Shown: positions 45,891 through 57,395, numbered from the stretch's first letter. The stretch is DNA of 64,000 bases from Aspidapion aeneum (GCA_963576565.1 OY755039.1:81343955-81407954); one strand, 5' to 3'. Numbers and translations: made by a program. The notes: generated from the sequence alone by a model not told the origin.

Positions 45891-46141
45891 CCTACTTCAT
45901 ACATATTAGCTATAATCAATAATTTTTTGTAGCATTTTAAGATTGGATGTTTTCTTAAGAAATATTAAGTTAAAAAATATACAGGATGGTTCTTGAATTA
46001 TCATAAGTGTGTTAAAACAATTGTAAGTTATTGTCCGTTATTGCAACTGTGTAGGGCGATGTTTTTAATGAGGAACAAAAACTTCTTCGTATTAGTGTTT
46101 TTAAAAATGGTAAGTACGTATACTTTATTAATGCAACTATT

Positions 46142-46875
46142 TTAGCTCACACATATACTATACTGGAGTAGTGTGAGCTATGGTGATCCTAATTTTTTCG
46201 AGAAAAAAAATTGCTCCGATTTAAAAAAATTTTATATATCTTTGCGTTTCAGATGATTTTGAAACTTTTTTGTTGCGCCGTCTGTCTGTCTGTCTGTATG
46301 TCTGTCTGTCTGTATGTCTGTATGTCTGTATGTCTGTATGTAACGACCAACGCGCATAACTCAAAAAAACCGCTTGGCCGATTTTAATGAAATTTGGTAC
46401 CTAGGCTGGGTCTTGGGTCGAGATGGTCCCATTTAAAAATGAACACAATCCACCGTACACAAACCAAATAAAAGGGTGGGGGTAGATTTCAAAAATTAGA
46501 GTTTATGTGAAAATATGAAGTGTGTGATATCAAACGAAAGGTAATTGAGTCTGCAGTTAAACAAAATACATTTTAATTTATTTAAAAAAAAAGGGTGGGG
46601 TTATATTTTAAAAATTAGAGTTTAAGTGAAAATATGGCGTGTGTGATATCAAACGAAAGGTAATTGAGTCCGGAGTTTAACAAAATACATTTTAGTTTTT
46701 TGTTTTTTTTTAAGGGTTGGGGTAGATTTCAACAATTTGAGTTTTGAGTCAAAACGTGGCTTGTGTGGTATCAAACAAAAGGTAATTTAGTCTGGAGTTG
46801 AATAAAATATATTTCAGTTTTTAGTTATATTAGCTCACACGTACACTATAACTATAGTACCTAGTGTGAGCTTAG
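46142..46875 (+). repeat. Hairpin-ended element, copy C (in the right arm)
   Basis: Forward copy of the element at 40.45 kb with hairpins at about 46144-46180 and 46831-46872, a (CTGT)n/(ATGT)n tract at about 46278-46341 and three internal about 105-bp units. By eye it is nearly identical to copy B but has a different microsatellite length. Confidence 0.8.
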
Positions 46876-48032
46876 GGGCCCATATATTGGCAGAGTATTT
46901 TTATTGTTTTGAAAGAAAATTATAATTATTAATAAAATTAACATTTTATTATTCATTAAAAAAAATATCAAATTTCTTAAGCATGGCGCTCTCAGCAACA
47001 AAGTTAAAATTTTAAAATTGACAAATAGTAAATCAAACTTAAAATTGTTTATTATAGTAGGCTTTGAAAATAAAAAACAATAAAATCCAATAAAGTTGCT
47101 GTCTGCGTCTATTCTGTCAAACTTTCTTACAACTACAGAACTGTTTGTAAAATTACTTAATAATTAAAATCATATTCTGTTTAAAAACCTGCTTAAGTGT
47201 ACACCGAGGCACAAAAAAATACACTGATGATTTTAATGCAATGGTAGTGGTCCAAAGAGCACCCTGTACATTGTACATCAACTTTTTCAACGGAATCGTC
47301 TTGCAAATTTCAGAAAAACCTTTTTGCTGGTTAGTTTTTGCAAAAATATTAATTAGTAGAAAGAATTGAAGAAAGTATCATACATAAATTAGGCATTTCA
47401 CTCACATGCAATAAAAACTTTAAATGCAAAAATCTCAAAAATCGTTGCTCTGACGAACTTTAAAACAGTATAACTTTTTTACATAAAAAGGATGGAAAAA
47501 CCATTATTTTACATAAAAACTGGTATACACCGAGGCACAAAAAAATACAATGATTTTAATGCAATGGTTGTGGTCCAAGGAACACCCTGTACACTGTACA
47601 TCAAAATTTTCAACGGAATCGTCTTAACAATTTCAAAAAAACTTACACGCTGGTTATTTTTTTACATAGAAAGGATGGGAAAACCATTATTTTACATAAA
47701 AACTGGTATACACTGAGGCACAAAAAAAATATACTGATTTTTATGCAATGGTAGTGGTCCAAGGAACACCCTGTACACTGTACATCAAATTTTTCAACGC
47801 AATCATCTTGCCAATTTTTAAAAAAATTACACGCTGGTTAGTTTGTGCAAAAATATTAATTAGTAAAAAAGTTATTAAAGAATTGAATAAATGAAATGAA
47901 TGAAAAAATAAAGTTTAACACCCTGTATCTCGGTAAATACGAACTTTTGGACTAAGGTAAGTATGGCTAAATCGTAATATTTTGACCCAAGGAATTTACA
48001 GTTTAACGATGTACCATTAGTTCTGGGACACC

Positions 48033-48088
<56 letters not shown>

Positions 48089-48090
<2 letters not shown>

Positions 48091-51000
48091 ATAATTTTAA
48101 AGAATTATGTGATCAGGAGAGGCATCAAAATAGGCGGCCAATACGCCAGCCCCGGACCTAAACCTAATAATTATAAAAACATAACATTCAAAAAGTTATA
48201 ATTACCGAAATAGAAAAGCAATACTTATTAACTTAGATATTTATGAAATAATAAACTCCGCTAGCGATATTTTTGAAATACCGGTAATTTTATAAAAAAT
48301 GTAACTTACCAAGAAACCTAAAAAAGTTTTGTTGCGAAATTTTATTAAAAGATTCTGATTTTCTTCTCTACGAATGCACCAAAAAGCTAATGACACAATG
48401 TGTTGCGTTGTTTTTGACACATTTGTTCCAAGCCATCAGATTTCTAATTACTTGGAGCCATATAAGTATGAGATACTTGAAATAATACTCTAGAGGTGGT
48501 ATTGCATAGAGTAGGATTTCCTTAAGGTCGATAAGCTAATCAGTAGTAACTCAGGTGACCAACAAATTGGGAGGAAACATGATGAAGCCTCCGCGATGCT
48601 TAATTTCAAATTCACTATTACAGATATTATGGGAAGTATGCCAACATTTTACAAATAAAGCTTTTAAATTACTGCCTATATAAAGCATTCCTAAAATTGT
48701 CTTATTATAATATTTTTACCCTAGAACTAATATGGTATATATAGGTACACGCTGATCTAGAGCTAAATAGAAAACATTTGTAGGTACTTTCAAACCCCAA
48801 AAGCCGCAGAAAACAGCCAGAAATTTATTTGGTATTTGTATTTTTTGTAACTTTAGACCCCTTTAGTACGTCTATGGGCAGGGCCCGTAGTAGGCACGGG
48901 CAAACCGGGCTTCTGCTTAGGGGCGACCAATCATAGGGGCGCCAAATCAGGGCTCTAAAGATGCTAAATTGTACATCTAGAGTAGCCGGATTAGATGTAT
49001 TTAGAAGAATGAGTATAGGCGCGCCAATTTACTGTTTCGCACAGGGCGCCTAAATATCTAGGGCGGGTCCTGTTATGGGCTTCAGTTATTTAAATGTATT
49101 GTAGGTTCTAAGGTTCTATATAAATTCAAAGCATTTTGAGACATAAAACATATTAATATTTTGACAGAAAATAATTAAAGTTTTTGTAGTCGGCACCCCT
49201 ACTAAATATAAAAATTTTGGTTCCGTTTTCGAGAATTAAGGTTCTCTTTAAATTTGGTATGGCTGTATGATTTTAAACATTATAAAATTGTCATTTGTAA
49301 AACGATATTTAAGTTAAATGTTGTATTTTTGGGAATTTCGACAATTTTTTAAAAAGTGATATTTTTAAGTATGTTTGGCTTGTTTCTTAATATAACTAAT
49401 TCCTTTAGAGGATCAAAATCACCCAGAAAATATAGAAATTCGAGACACACAAATGAAGAGATGTCAAATTGAGCCCTAAATCCAATGTTTTTTTTACATA
49501 GCATTACTTAAGTTTGAATTTTTTTATTAGACACCCGGTCTATTTTACATTTACCGCAATTTTTAAAATAATTTTGTTAAGTTTTAATAATATTTAGATA
49601 AGAAATAAGAATAAAAAAATTAGTAGTTATACTTTAAAAAAATTATTTAATCTTAAGAGCATTTTTTAAAAATTTTTTTCAAAACGCGATATTGCTAATT
49701 TTGGTATTTTTTTGTGCGGTTCCGTGTAAAGATAATATATAAATTTAAGCACATTGTGATAGGCTAACTCAAAAAATACAATAATTATTATACAAGATCA
49801 AAATCACCACTAAACTGTGTTCGAGGGAAGCAAATAATCCAAAAATTTAAAAAATTGCAAATTTAAATTTTGGTGAAAATTTCGCTTCTAAAATTTTTAA
49901 TAAAAAAACTAAAAATATTTGTTGAGATTGTTATAGAGCGGTAGATAGATACATCTACTGGCTGTATAATACTGAAAACAAAATTGTCCTAAAAATTACC
50001 GTTTTTGAGATATTTGACAAAAAGTAGGTTACTATCAATCTCCACCTTTAGGGCGTCGCGACGCTAGCTATAATGCGACGCCGAGCAAATCTGTCTGTTT
50101 TTTCCTAACTTTGTAAGGAGTCCTTAAACAGCATGCCAAGTTATATCAAAATCACCCAAAAATTGAATATTTCCAATTTGACTGCCCGACCATAATGGCG
50201 TGCCGTGTTGCGCAGCATAGCGCGGGATACTATATTCAAATTCCATTAAATAATATTTGGTCGCGTCGCCGTCGCACGGTCAGCTTGTCGGTTCTGAACG
50301 ATCGAAATTATTTTATGGTTTTAATTTTGACGAATTGATGCTGAAAGTTACGAAATGTCAACTAGCGTTTAAAGAATGTGATTTTAATATACTGTGCATT
50401 CTGGAGATGGTACAGTCGCCTCCAAAATAATTTGCATATCGTTTTTTTCCTCTTAAGCAAAAAACTTGAAAAATTGATACTTTGAGAGTGTGTGTATGTA
50501 ACTAGCTTATAGCTTTTTTTTAACATAGCTTTTTTATAAAAATTTAACTAAATTTATTAATCTTGCTATACTATATATCAATTTTTTACCATGCACAGCT
50601 CTTCTTTATCGTAGTCTTTATATTCACTATTTTCACATACATAGTTCAAAACGGATTGATTTTTATCCTGTGAAACCGGTGTTTTGTGCCAGATTTTAAA
50701 TAAATTACGTCGGCCAATCCCATGCGCCAACGCTGAAACAATAAATCATAGCTAATACAGCGGCAAGAAGCGGCAGCTGAATGTAGCACCTATATAACCC
50801 TTGATACATGATTGAAATAATAAAGTCACAAACCCAATTGATACGTAACAATCCAGACTATTTTAGTTCAATATATATAATACATATTTGAAAAACTATA
50901 ATAAATCAATACACAACTTTTATCAATTTTTTTTAATAAGCAAATTGAAACTTTGCAAATGGTTTAACGGTAAAAATTAAAGATACCAACCCACATTTTA

Positions 51001-51669
51001 AATATACGTGAAAAAATCCCCATATAATCTCTGGTTTACCGACTTGGAGCACTTTTGAAAATCGCCTTTCCGCGCGGAATAAGTGCGGATCATTATGCAG
51101 GCTATCAAACGGTCTATGACTTGTCGTCGTAACAAGTGACAACGAGTTAGTTGATCGATTTTCTGCATTGGGGTCTACTAATAAGGTAATTGGGCACTTT
51201 TTCAAGACTTAACGATATTGAGGTTTCGATCGTCGAAATTAGACAAGCTGACCTCCGTTCGTCGTGTCGCTCAGTTCCGATGCGGGTACTGATTAGCGAA
51301 CCTCGAGCTTCGAGCCACCCTAGTGCCATTCGCAAAGCCCCCATTGTTCGAAGCGCGATATCGAAACATTAAATTATACATATCTCTTTTAACAGTTCTT
51401 GAAAAAGTGTACCTAGATTTTTACAAATAAAATTTCGCCCATTGCGCCATTGCGATCAGAAATTTTAACACACGAAAAAGTGATCTCATGCTTTCAGACG
51501 TTGATTCTTTACGTCTAATTTGAGTTATCATACCTTTGACAGTGGTAAAGAAGAATTCTAGAGATCAGTTGGATGACTTGGTCGAGTTAATACCCTCAGA
51601 GTTTCTCGTTGTTGTATTGAGACACCGCGCACCTGCATGGATGAAAGTTTTCCGAAAATTTGTGTGTGG
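48089..51669. other. Non-coding, dispersed repeats
   Basis: No supported gene. 'GATCAAAATCACC' type phrases recur at about 49401, 49797 and 50144, and GGCGTCGCGACGCT at about 50050 is shared with 39.1 kb. A CG-richer block at about 51200-51370 (CGTCGTGTCGCTCAGTTCCG) has no recognised identity. A 'GGGGCGACCAATCATAGGGGCGCC' type phrase near 48920-48945 resembles other insect repeats. Confidence 0.5.
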
Positions 51670-51742
51670 CCTTCGGTAGTTCAATGCTTAGAACGTTTGC
51701 GTACAGAGCAAGAGGTTCCGGGTTCGAGTCCCGGCCGATGAC
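51670..51742 (+). ncRNA. tRNA-like cloverleaf, probably a SINE head or tRNA pseudogene
   Basis: A complete 73-nt cloverleaf can be drawn. The D stem is GTTC/GAAC (51679-51682, 51691-51694). The anticodon stem is TTTGC/GCAAG with a 7-nt loop GTACAGA, giving anticodon ACA (51703-51705). The variable loop has five bases. The T stem CCGGG/CCCGG (51718-51722, 51730-51734) encloses TTCGAGT. The acceptor CCTTCGG/CCGATGA has two mismatches. Box B GGTTCGAGTCC fits the Pol III consensus. The ACA anticodon and acceptor mismatches argue against a working tRNA. T-rich termination signals follow at about 51751. Confidence 0.6.
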
Positions 51743-53505
51743 AGAAAAACCTTTTTCTTATTTTTCTTGCTTTAATTTCACTTGTTGTTAATGTTTATGT
51801 TTGTTATAAATAACAAACATATACATAAAGCAGAGTAAATTCATAGTATTGGTGAAAGAATAATTTTAGATATTTGAAGAGCTTGAAAACGATTGTAGAA
51901 GAACAATCGAAACGTCGCAATAGTGTTGTAAATATTTAGTTTTTCTGATAAACCACTGGCAAATTAGTGATTTTTCTTTTTCTAGGAGAAACGCAGTGGT
52001 TTCTTAATTCAAAAAATTTCCTTAATAGTGGCGTAATACCCAGATAAAGTTTTTTATGTCAGGTGTTATTATTATAAGTTTTTCCTGTGCGCTTTTTTTC
52101 GCGTGCGATTATTTCCGTATGCGCTTTCTTCCTGGGTAAATATTTTCTGTGCGCTTATTGGTTGACATCAATGTTTCCAAATTTCAAAATAATTTAAATA
52201 ATTCATAAAATTAACGACAAGGGTCAGAATTGACGACTTACCCTGTTCAGCCACGTTTTTTCTCCCCAAATCTGCGTGCACACACCTTGGCCGTTGGATG
52301 GTTGAGGAGACTAATTTCCTCCCACTTGGGCTTGCGCGTCATTTTAACTCTGACCAATGAAATGTCGCGAAATTCCTACTATATTGTCAATTTTGAAACA
52401 AACAAAATTTTAAACTTAGACCCGATTTGTGTAAAGCAAACCGGAAAATTTATGAAAAATAAAAATAAACATTCTAAAAAGGGTCAGTTCCAAACACTTA
52501 TTTTTGGCAATCTAATAAAAGCGACAAAAATATCATTTTGTCTAGCCTTTAACTTGCCTGTAGTAGCTACCAGCAGTACCAGCCTTTATATAGTTAATTC
52601 CATAATTTTTGAGATAACGTTTTGATAGTAATCAGCTGTTACCATAGCAAATAGCATAGGCCAGCGAAGAAAAATCGTAAAAAGTTATCCCAAAAATAAT
52701 GATATGGATTTTACTATATATTTGTCTTTTGGACTCGGCAGGGGTTAATTACCTCCTGCAAATATCCCCCACCCCCCGGAGAACCGCCAATGATACTGTC
52801 CTCAAGCCTCAAACTCAAAGCAAACACCCAATTTGTGCCGCACATCTCGAGAAATGGTGCACTTGCCCACTTTGACTTGCTGATTTTTTGTATTTTGTTG
52901 TAACATATCTTTTTCTTAAGTTCCAATAAGTACACGATTTTTTTTTTGTTTAAAAGATGTAGTTTACTTGAACTTTTTTATTATTTTTCAAAAAGTCATA
53001 AAATTTACGACATATTAGTGGTCACGTATAAAATAATCGTGCGAAAATGCGACATGCTGTAGAGGATTTATTACTGGGCTTATAATATTTTGGTTATATG
53101 CCAGCATAAAAAAGTAAAATATTTTAAAAAATTCAGGACTTTTAATTAATGGTGTTTTTAAAGGGAAGGATACTGCGAAAAAATATATTTTTTTTAATAT
53201 GGAGATACATTTTAATTATACTCTCGCATGCTTTATGTATATTATGCACAGTGCTGTATCCCAGGTAGATTTTAATAGGCTTTGACAGCGTAAATTGGGA
53301 GGTGATGATTCAGGATTTAGCTAATTTGAGAATTCCCTCAAAATACATTAAACTTATCAACTATTCTATTAGTGCAGGCGCTAGGTTGAGTATGCAAAAA
53401 ATATGAGGATCGTCGTTTGACAATGGCCCGATAAGTTCGCCGACAACGATAACTTTAACAATATTGGACAGTTTAAATAGCATTTCTCGTACTGGTTTTA
53501 GTCGA
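51743..53505. other. Non-coding; possible SINE body at its start
   Basis: About 51743-52010 may be the body of a SINE whose head is the tRNA-like fold. It includes a hammerhead-like stem at 51882-51916 and an inverted pair AACCACTGG / CAGTGGTTT (about 51952 and 51994). The remainder to 53505 shows no supported gene; the frame at 52230-52625 has no recognisable domain. Confidence 0.4.
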
Positions 53506-53534
53506 CGCCGACGGTGCTAACCGCACCGTCGGCG
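53506..53534. terminator. Perfect 12-bp GC-rich hairpin (function unknown)
   Basis: CGCCGACGGTGC (53506-53517), loop TAACC, then the exact complement (53523-53534). It sits just left of a partial copy of the 625-bp repeat. It is labelled terminator only for its shape; no evidence of transcription termination is available, and it may be an element end. Confidence 0.35.
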
Positions 53535-53559
53535 TTTGGTATGCAAGACTAGAGGCAAA

Positions 53560-54225
53560 TTTATTAGCGACAGACCGTCCGGTAATTCGTTCTCTTCGTT
53601 TAAATGCCAGAATCAAACAGAGAGCGTTTAATCAAGAAACGTCAAAATATCATGTGTTTTCATTGTTCTTTTAACCAAAGATAACCTACCTCCAGAGCAG
53701 GGTTATTAATCGTTATTAGAGAATTATTGAAATAAAGCCAGGCTATAATAGTGTCAGGCACAATTTTGACACCTTCACATTGAAATATCAGCTGTGATCT
53801 TTCAACACACTGCCTTTGTTTACTATATAAACCGGAATAAATAGTGTCTTCTTTTATTAATTGAAAATAAATGACAAAAGTTTTAAATTCGACTTTGGTA
53901 TGTCAATTTTAAAGGATTGTCAGTTTTCAATGTGCATGTGTCAAAGTAGTGCCAGGCACAATTATAGCCTTGCTGTATTTCAATAATTCTCTAATAAAAT
54001 AATGAAAATGCATGATTTTTTGACGTTTACAACATGTGACGTTTAAATGTCAATAGTGTCAAATAGCGTTAATCGTTCGCCGTTTTTGGCATGACCAAAA
54101 TCTATCTAATGAGTAAAAATGAAACAAAGTTTGTAAAATAATCTAATTTTGCTTGTCGATTACATATTTTTTTTGACATATGACATATGCCGTTAATCTG
54201 ACATTATCGTTCGGTGAGTCCGATT
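53560..54225 (+). repeat. Partial copy of the 625-bp repeat, split by a small element
   Basis: Homology to the tandem units at 57.4-58.7 kb runs from ATTCGTTCTCTTCGTTTAAA (about 53582) through CATGATTTTTTGACGTTTAC and ends at ATTATCGTTCGGTGAGTCCG (about 54224). A 281-bp insertion (53715-53995) separates the halves. The first part of the unit (CTCT tract, TCGGTGAGCATCGATGTC) is missing. Confidence 0.8.
53715..53995. mobile_element. 281-bp MITE with about 55-bp terminal inverted repeats
   Basis: The ends ATTAGAGAATTATTGAAATA and its exact complement are followed by (A/C)AGC(C/A)AGGCTATAAT-type continuation in both arms. The element is absent from the otherwise homologous sites at about 57782 and 58402 (CGTTAATAAAACAATGAAAA, TGTTAATAAAACAATGAAAA), which gives an empty-site comparison. 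The interior is non-coding. The target duplication is short and ambiguous (TA/TTA-like). Confidence 0.85.
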
Positions 54226-55377
54226 GTGGCCTACTAAAAAAGTTAAAAAAAATTTGGGAGCCAATTTGTGACCTATTAAAATGCGTTTTGTGACATTTGT
54301 GGCAGCTTGAAGACGTTGCCGCCATTTTGTGACACAACAAAACCATTGAATAATTAAACAAATATCTGGAAGCAGAACTGTATTTTCCAGCTAGGTAAAA
54401 CATTGATATGCCCGGTAACTTTTATACAGTGGAGAAGGGGGGGTTCAGAAATAAGAAAATTTTAAGTGCGCCACATTATTTACTACCAATGTTTTACAAA
54501 GAAGATCTTAAATAAAATACAGTTCAACCCAAACGTTGTAGCTAAACAATGAAATTCTACCTACTTCCGAGGCTTCCAGAGTATTTGTGTAATTAAAAAA
54601 AACCCAAAAAAAATTGACTAATAAACGAGATAAAATTCTAAAAGATTTTTAACTGAATCAAAATGACAAAACTAGAAGCACTTTACAGGTAGATGGACTC
54701 CTTTAACAGGTCATAGTGTACCTACATCTGAGTCAGTAGTGTAAGACTCGGTTACATAAATGATTGTTAAAAAAAATACACTTCCACAATCGTTCCATCA
54801 TAGGGGAGATCTGGACCAAATATCTGCTGTCATCATTCTACATTGGGTAGAATGAGACAGACAGCAACCCAGTCCGAGATCCACCCCATGAAGTAGAACA
54901 ATGTAAGGAAACCGCTAAAACATATAATCTCATCTCTCTTTTGTCTCCGCAAAGTTGGTCACTGGGTTGCACAAATAATACAAAAATTTAGTTCATCTTG
55001 TGTATTTTAAGGGCTGAAGTTAAGATTAGAAACATGAAATATGCAAAAAAAAATTAAACAAGTTCGGGCCAAAATAGCAAGGCACTCCAAATTTCACAGG
55101 AGAAATTGTCTTAAATAAATGAAATCAAGGAAGACAAGTCAATATAGTAAATACGCCGCAAAATTGTGGTTATGACGTCATACCATTACCTTGCGTTTAC
55201 AAGCAATGTTGAAATTATACTATGAAAAATTATATATGAAAAGATTACGTCTAAATTATATTAAAAATTTATATGAAAAGATTGTCAAAATTATATTGAA
55301 AAAATTATATGAAATGGTTATGTCTAAAGGCTTGCTCCTACCTTGGTCCTGCAATTATTTAATTGTGAGTTTGGTGT
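54226..55377. other. Non-coding gap
   Basis: No gene is seen. A poly-G run GGAGAAGGGGGGG lies at about 54431, and a short repetitive stretch of TATGAAAA(G/A)ATTA units lies at about 55218-55320. Confidence 0.45.
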
Positions 55378-55971
55378 TTTATTAAACCTGGAAGTGGTGT
55401 TGTTCTCCTCCTGCTACTCCTGTCCTGGTTTGCCCGCGTCTCCCCTCGTGCCCGCTCAGCACATGGTGCTAGGGCAGCACATGGTGGTCAAAAGGTTGCT
55501 GGCTTCTTGCCCGAGCATAAAACCCTGTGGAAAATAAAATGTTTCAGTTTCCTGGAGAACCCCATGTCGACTCAATAAAATACAGCAGATTTAAAGAGAT
55601 GAACTAAAATAACCCTACGTACCTTTCCCAGGGTTAGAACTGGCTACACCTGGCTTCACACCAGCGTCCAGCCCAACTGTCCCGTCGATGGAATTGACAG
55701 GGCTGTAGACAAAGCAGAAAAACAATATATAGTTTTTACCCAACACGTGGTTAAAAGAAAAATATAAAAACGTCAAAAATTCCCCACGTCTGTTGTCAAA
55801 AAAAGTACATTTCACACGAAAAATAACTACAATTTGGGAGGCAAATGTTATCTTGAAGAGTACTCAAATAAAAAAAAATGAAAAAAAATAAAATCGAACT
55901 TACCGCTGCTCTTTCCGTACAAATGGCGTAGGCCGACTTAAATTCCCCTCAAACAGGGTGCGAGCGTCACT
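55378..55971 (-). CDS. Candidate small spliced gene (last three exons), product unknown
   Basis: On the minus strand three exons join in one open frame with strong splice signals. Exon A (about 55971-55904) reads LFEGNLSRPTPFVRKEQ and ends at donor CG|GTAAGT. Exon B (55702-55623, 80 nt) follows acceptor TTTGTCTACAG, reads VNSIDGTVGLDAGVKPGVA and ends AAAG|GTACGT. Exon C (55524-55469) follows TTTTATTTTCCACAG, reads FYARARSQQPFDHHVLP and stops at TAG 55469-55471. An AATAAA (55383-55378) follows the stop. Phases match at both junctions. No domain is recognised. Upstream, the frame meets a TAG at 55972-55974, so an earlier exon must splice in or the start lies elsewhere; a weak acceptor sits at that point. 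A TATA-like CTATATA lies near 56272. It could also be an exon cluster captured by a transposon. Confidence 0.35.
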
Positions 55972-57395
55972 CTAGATTACCCTAGACACGACGGACTCAC
56001 TTGTACAGTTTCTGGGATATCTCCTACAATTCGCTGCAGTGCCAAAACCAAAAACAAAGGCGATCCCAGAAACTGTTGTCGACCCAGCCAAAATTTGTTA
56101 GCAAAGAGAGACAAAGCACTTCGTCGAGAATACCAGAATAATGAAGTGGCCGGAAACCGTTTTGTAAATTTGGTGGGGAGTGGGGACAGAAAACGCAATA
56201 CCAACCAACCAGAAAACCCCGCGGTTTTCAAACCAACCAATGAGGAAATACAGCAATAGTTCTATACAGGTATATAGGGGGCAGCACCGACCAAGGGGAC
56301 ATTGCAATTAGGTAAAACGCACATTGAGGTGTTGTCGGATCTATTTCCACGGTTGGAATTTTTATAACAAGGACGTCGAGACACCCTCCATAGATAGACC
56401 GAACATTTGCCTACCGGACCCTTGCCGACATAGCAAGTAGAAGCTCAGCATTGAAACCATCAACTGTAAAATCAATTACTGGAGATCAGAACTTGCATCA
56501 AACCCAGAAATATTCGAACACTCAATCAATTCCCATATGAGTAAAGCTATACTAAGTGTAGAATTTAGTTGTACTTTAGTTACAGTTTTAGTCAGAAGTT
56601 TCCTTCGCTCTTTATAAATGTTTTGTCTAATATTCATATGGTTTAACGCCATTGTTGTAAAACATTTCTACAGTAATAAAGTTGTTTCTGAACCTGAACC
56701 CAAAAATACACACTGAACTACTGCTTAAAGGCACAAGAGTGTTCAGATGCCAACCCACACGATTTCGTCTATTCCCCCAGTCTTGGTTTTTATCCCTCGT
56801 CCATCTCCCATTTACAAAAGTGCATAACTCGTATTTATTTTATCCTTTCCCTATCAAATTAATAAAGATATCAAAGTGGCGGAGCCTCGGTTGTTCCTGG
56901 TCGACCCAAATATGTTTTCGTACTATCAAAACTAGTTAATCCGTGTCCCAATATCCTCGAAATAAACGTAAGGGAATGAAATGTTCATCTAAATGTTTCC
57001 TTCCTGTTACTGAAACCATTTGTGATGCGGCAACGCCGCCATTCCCCAGCATAACAGCTGTTTAACTTTATGAACGTCAAGTAAACGACGAAACTACAGA
57101 AATAAACAAAACAAACAAAAGTTTTAATGTGATTTTCCCGAAACCTGTGATCTTAAATTCCAATTACGATGTCCAGATAATGCGATGTGCGTAGTGTCCA
57201 CAGTAATTCGATGGAATGTCTCCTTTATAAGGTAACTTTTTGGACACTATATAGCCTCCAAACCTAGCTCTATAAAATACCCTTGATTTGTGTACAGAAA
57301 GACGAATCAAAGAGCCTTGATTATTTACCTAAATAAACAAATATGTAACGTTGTCTTAAACGTAAAAATGACACGTTACACGATGGCCACTAAAA
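55972..57395. other. Non-coding; possible promoter region and an unclassified element
   Basis: Minus-strand sequence just upstream of the candidate gene contains a good acceptor (TTTTGGCACTGCAG, ending about 56037) and donor-like CAA|GTGAGT (about 55998). An upstream exon is therefore possible there. From about 56330 to 56700 the plus strand has an LTR-like character, ending AATAAAGTTGTTTCTGAACC, but no matching second end was found. The rest has no supported gene. Confidence 0.35.

Larger units (their letters stand above)
42222..48088. repeat. 5.8-kb composite inverted duplication bounded by (TA)n
   Basis: The left arm (about 42447-44685) reads as the reverse complement of the right arm (about 45049-47657). 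Matching points sum to about 89730 near the centre and about 90090-90104 further out; the 360-base jump is an insertion in the right arm at 45541-45900. The centre (44686-45048) is unpaired. The outermost terminal segment ACAGGGTGTCCCAGAACTAA (42265) has inverted counterparts ending at about 45000 and 48035, each abutting a (TA)n tract (42222-42265, 44993-45047, 48036-48088). The segment about 44617-45048 recurs directly at about 47659-48088. No coding content. Confidence 0.85.

Noticed and set aside
45537..45919. Overlapping minus-strand ORFs with PDSYEERPQKTC-type duplications
   Set aside because: They fall in the 350-bp insertion with G/C runs and its 80-bp duplication; three frames are open only because of composition.
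52230..52625. 131-codon ORF at 52.2 kb as a gene
   Set aside because: No recognisable domain, no splice or polyadenylation support, composition like the surroundings.
56330..56700. Solo LTR
   Set aside because: An AATAAA and LTR-like composition are present, but no TG…CA ends with a target duplication or second copy could be found.
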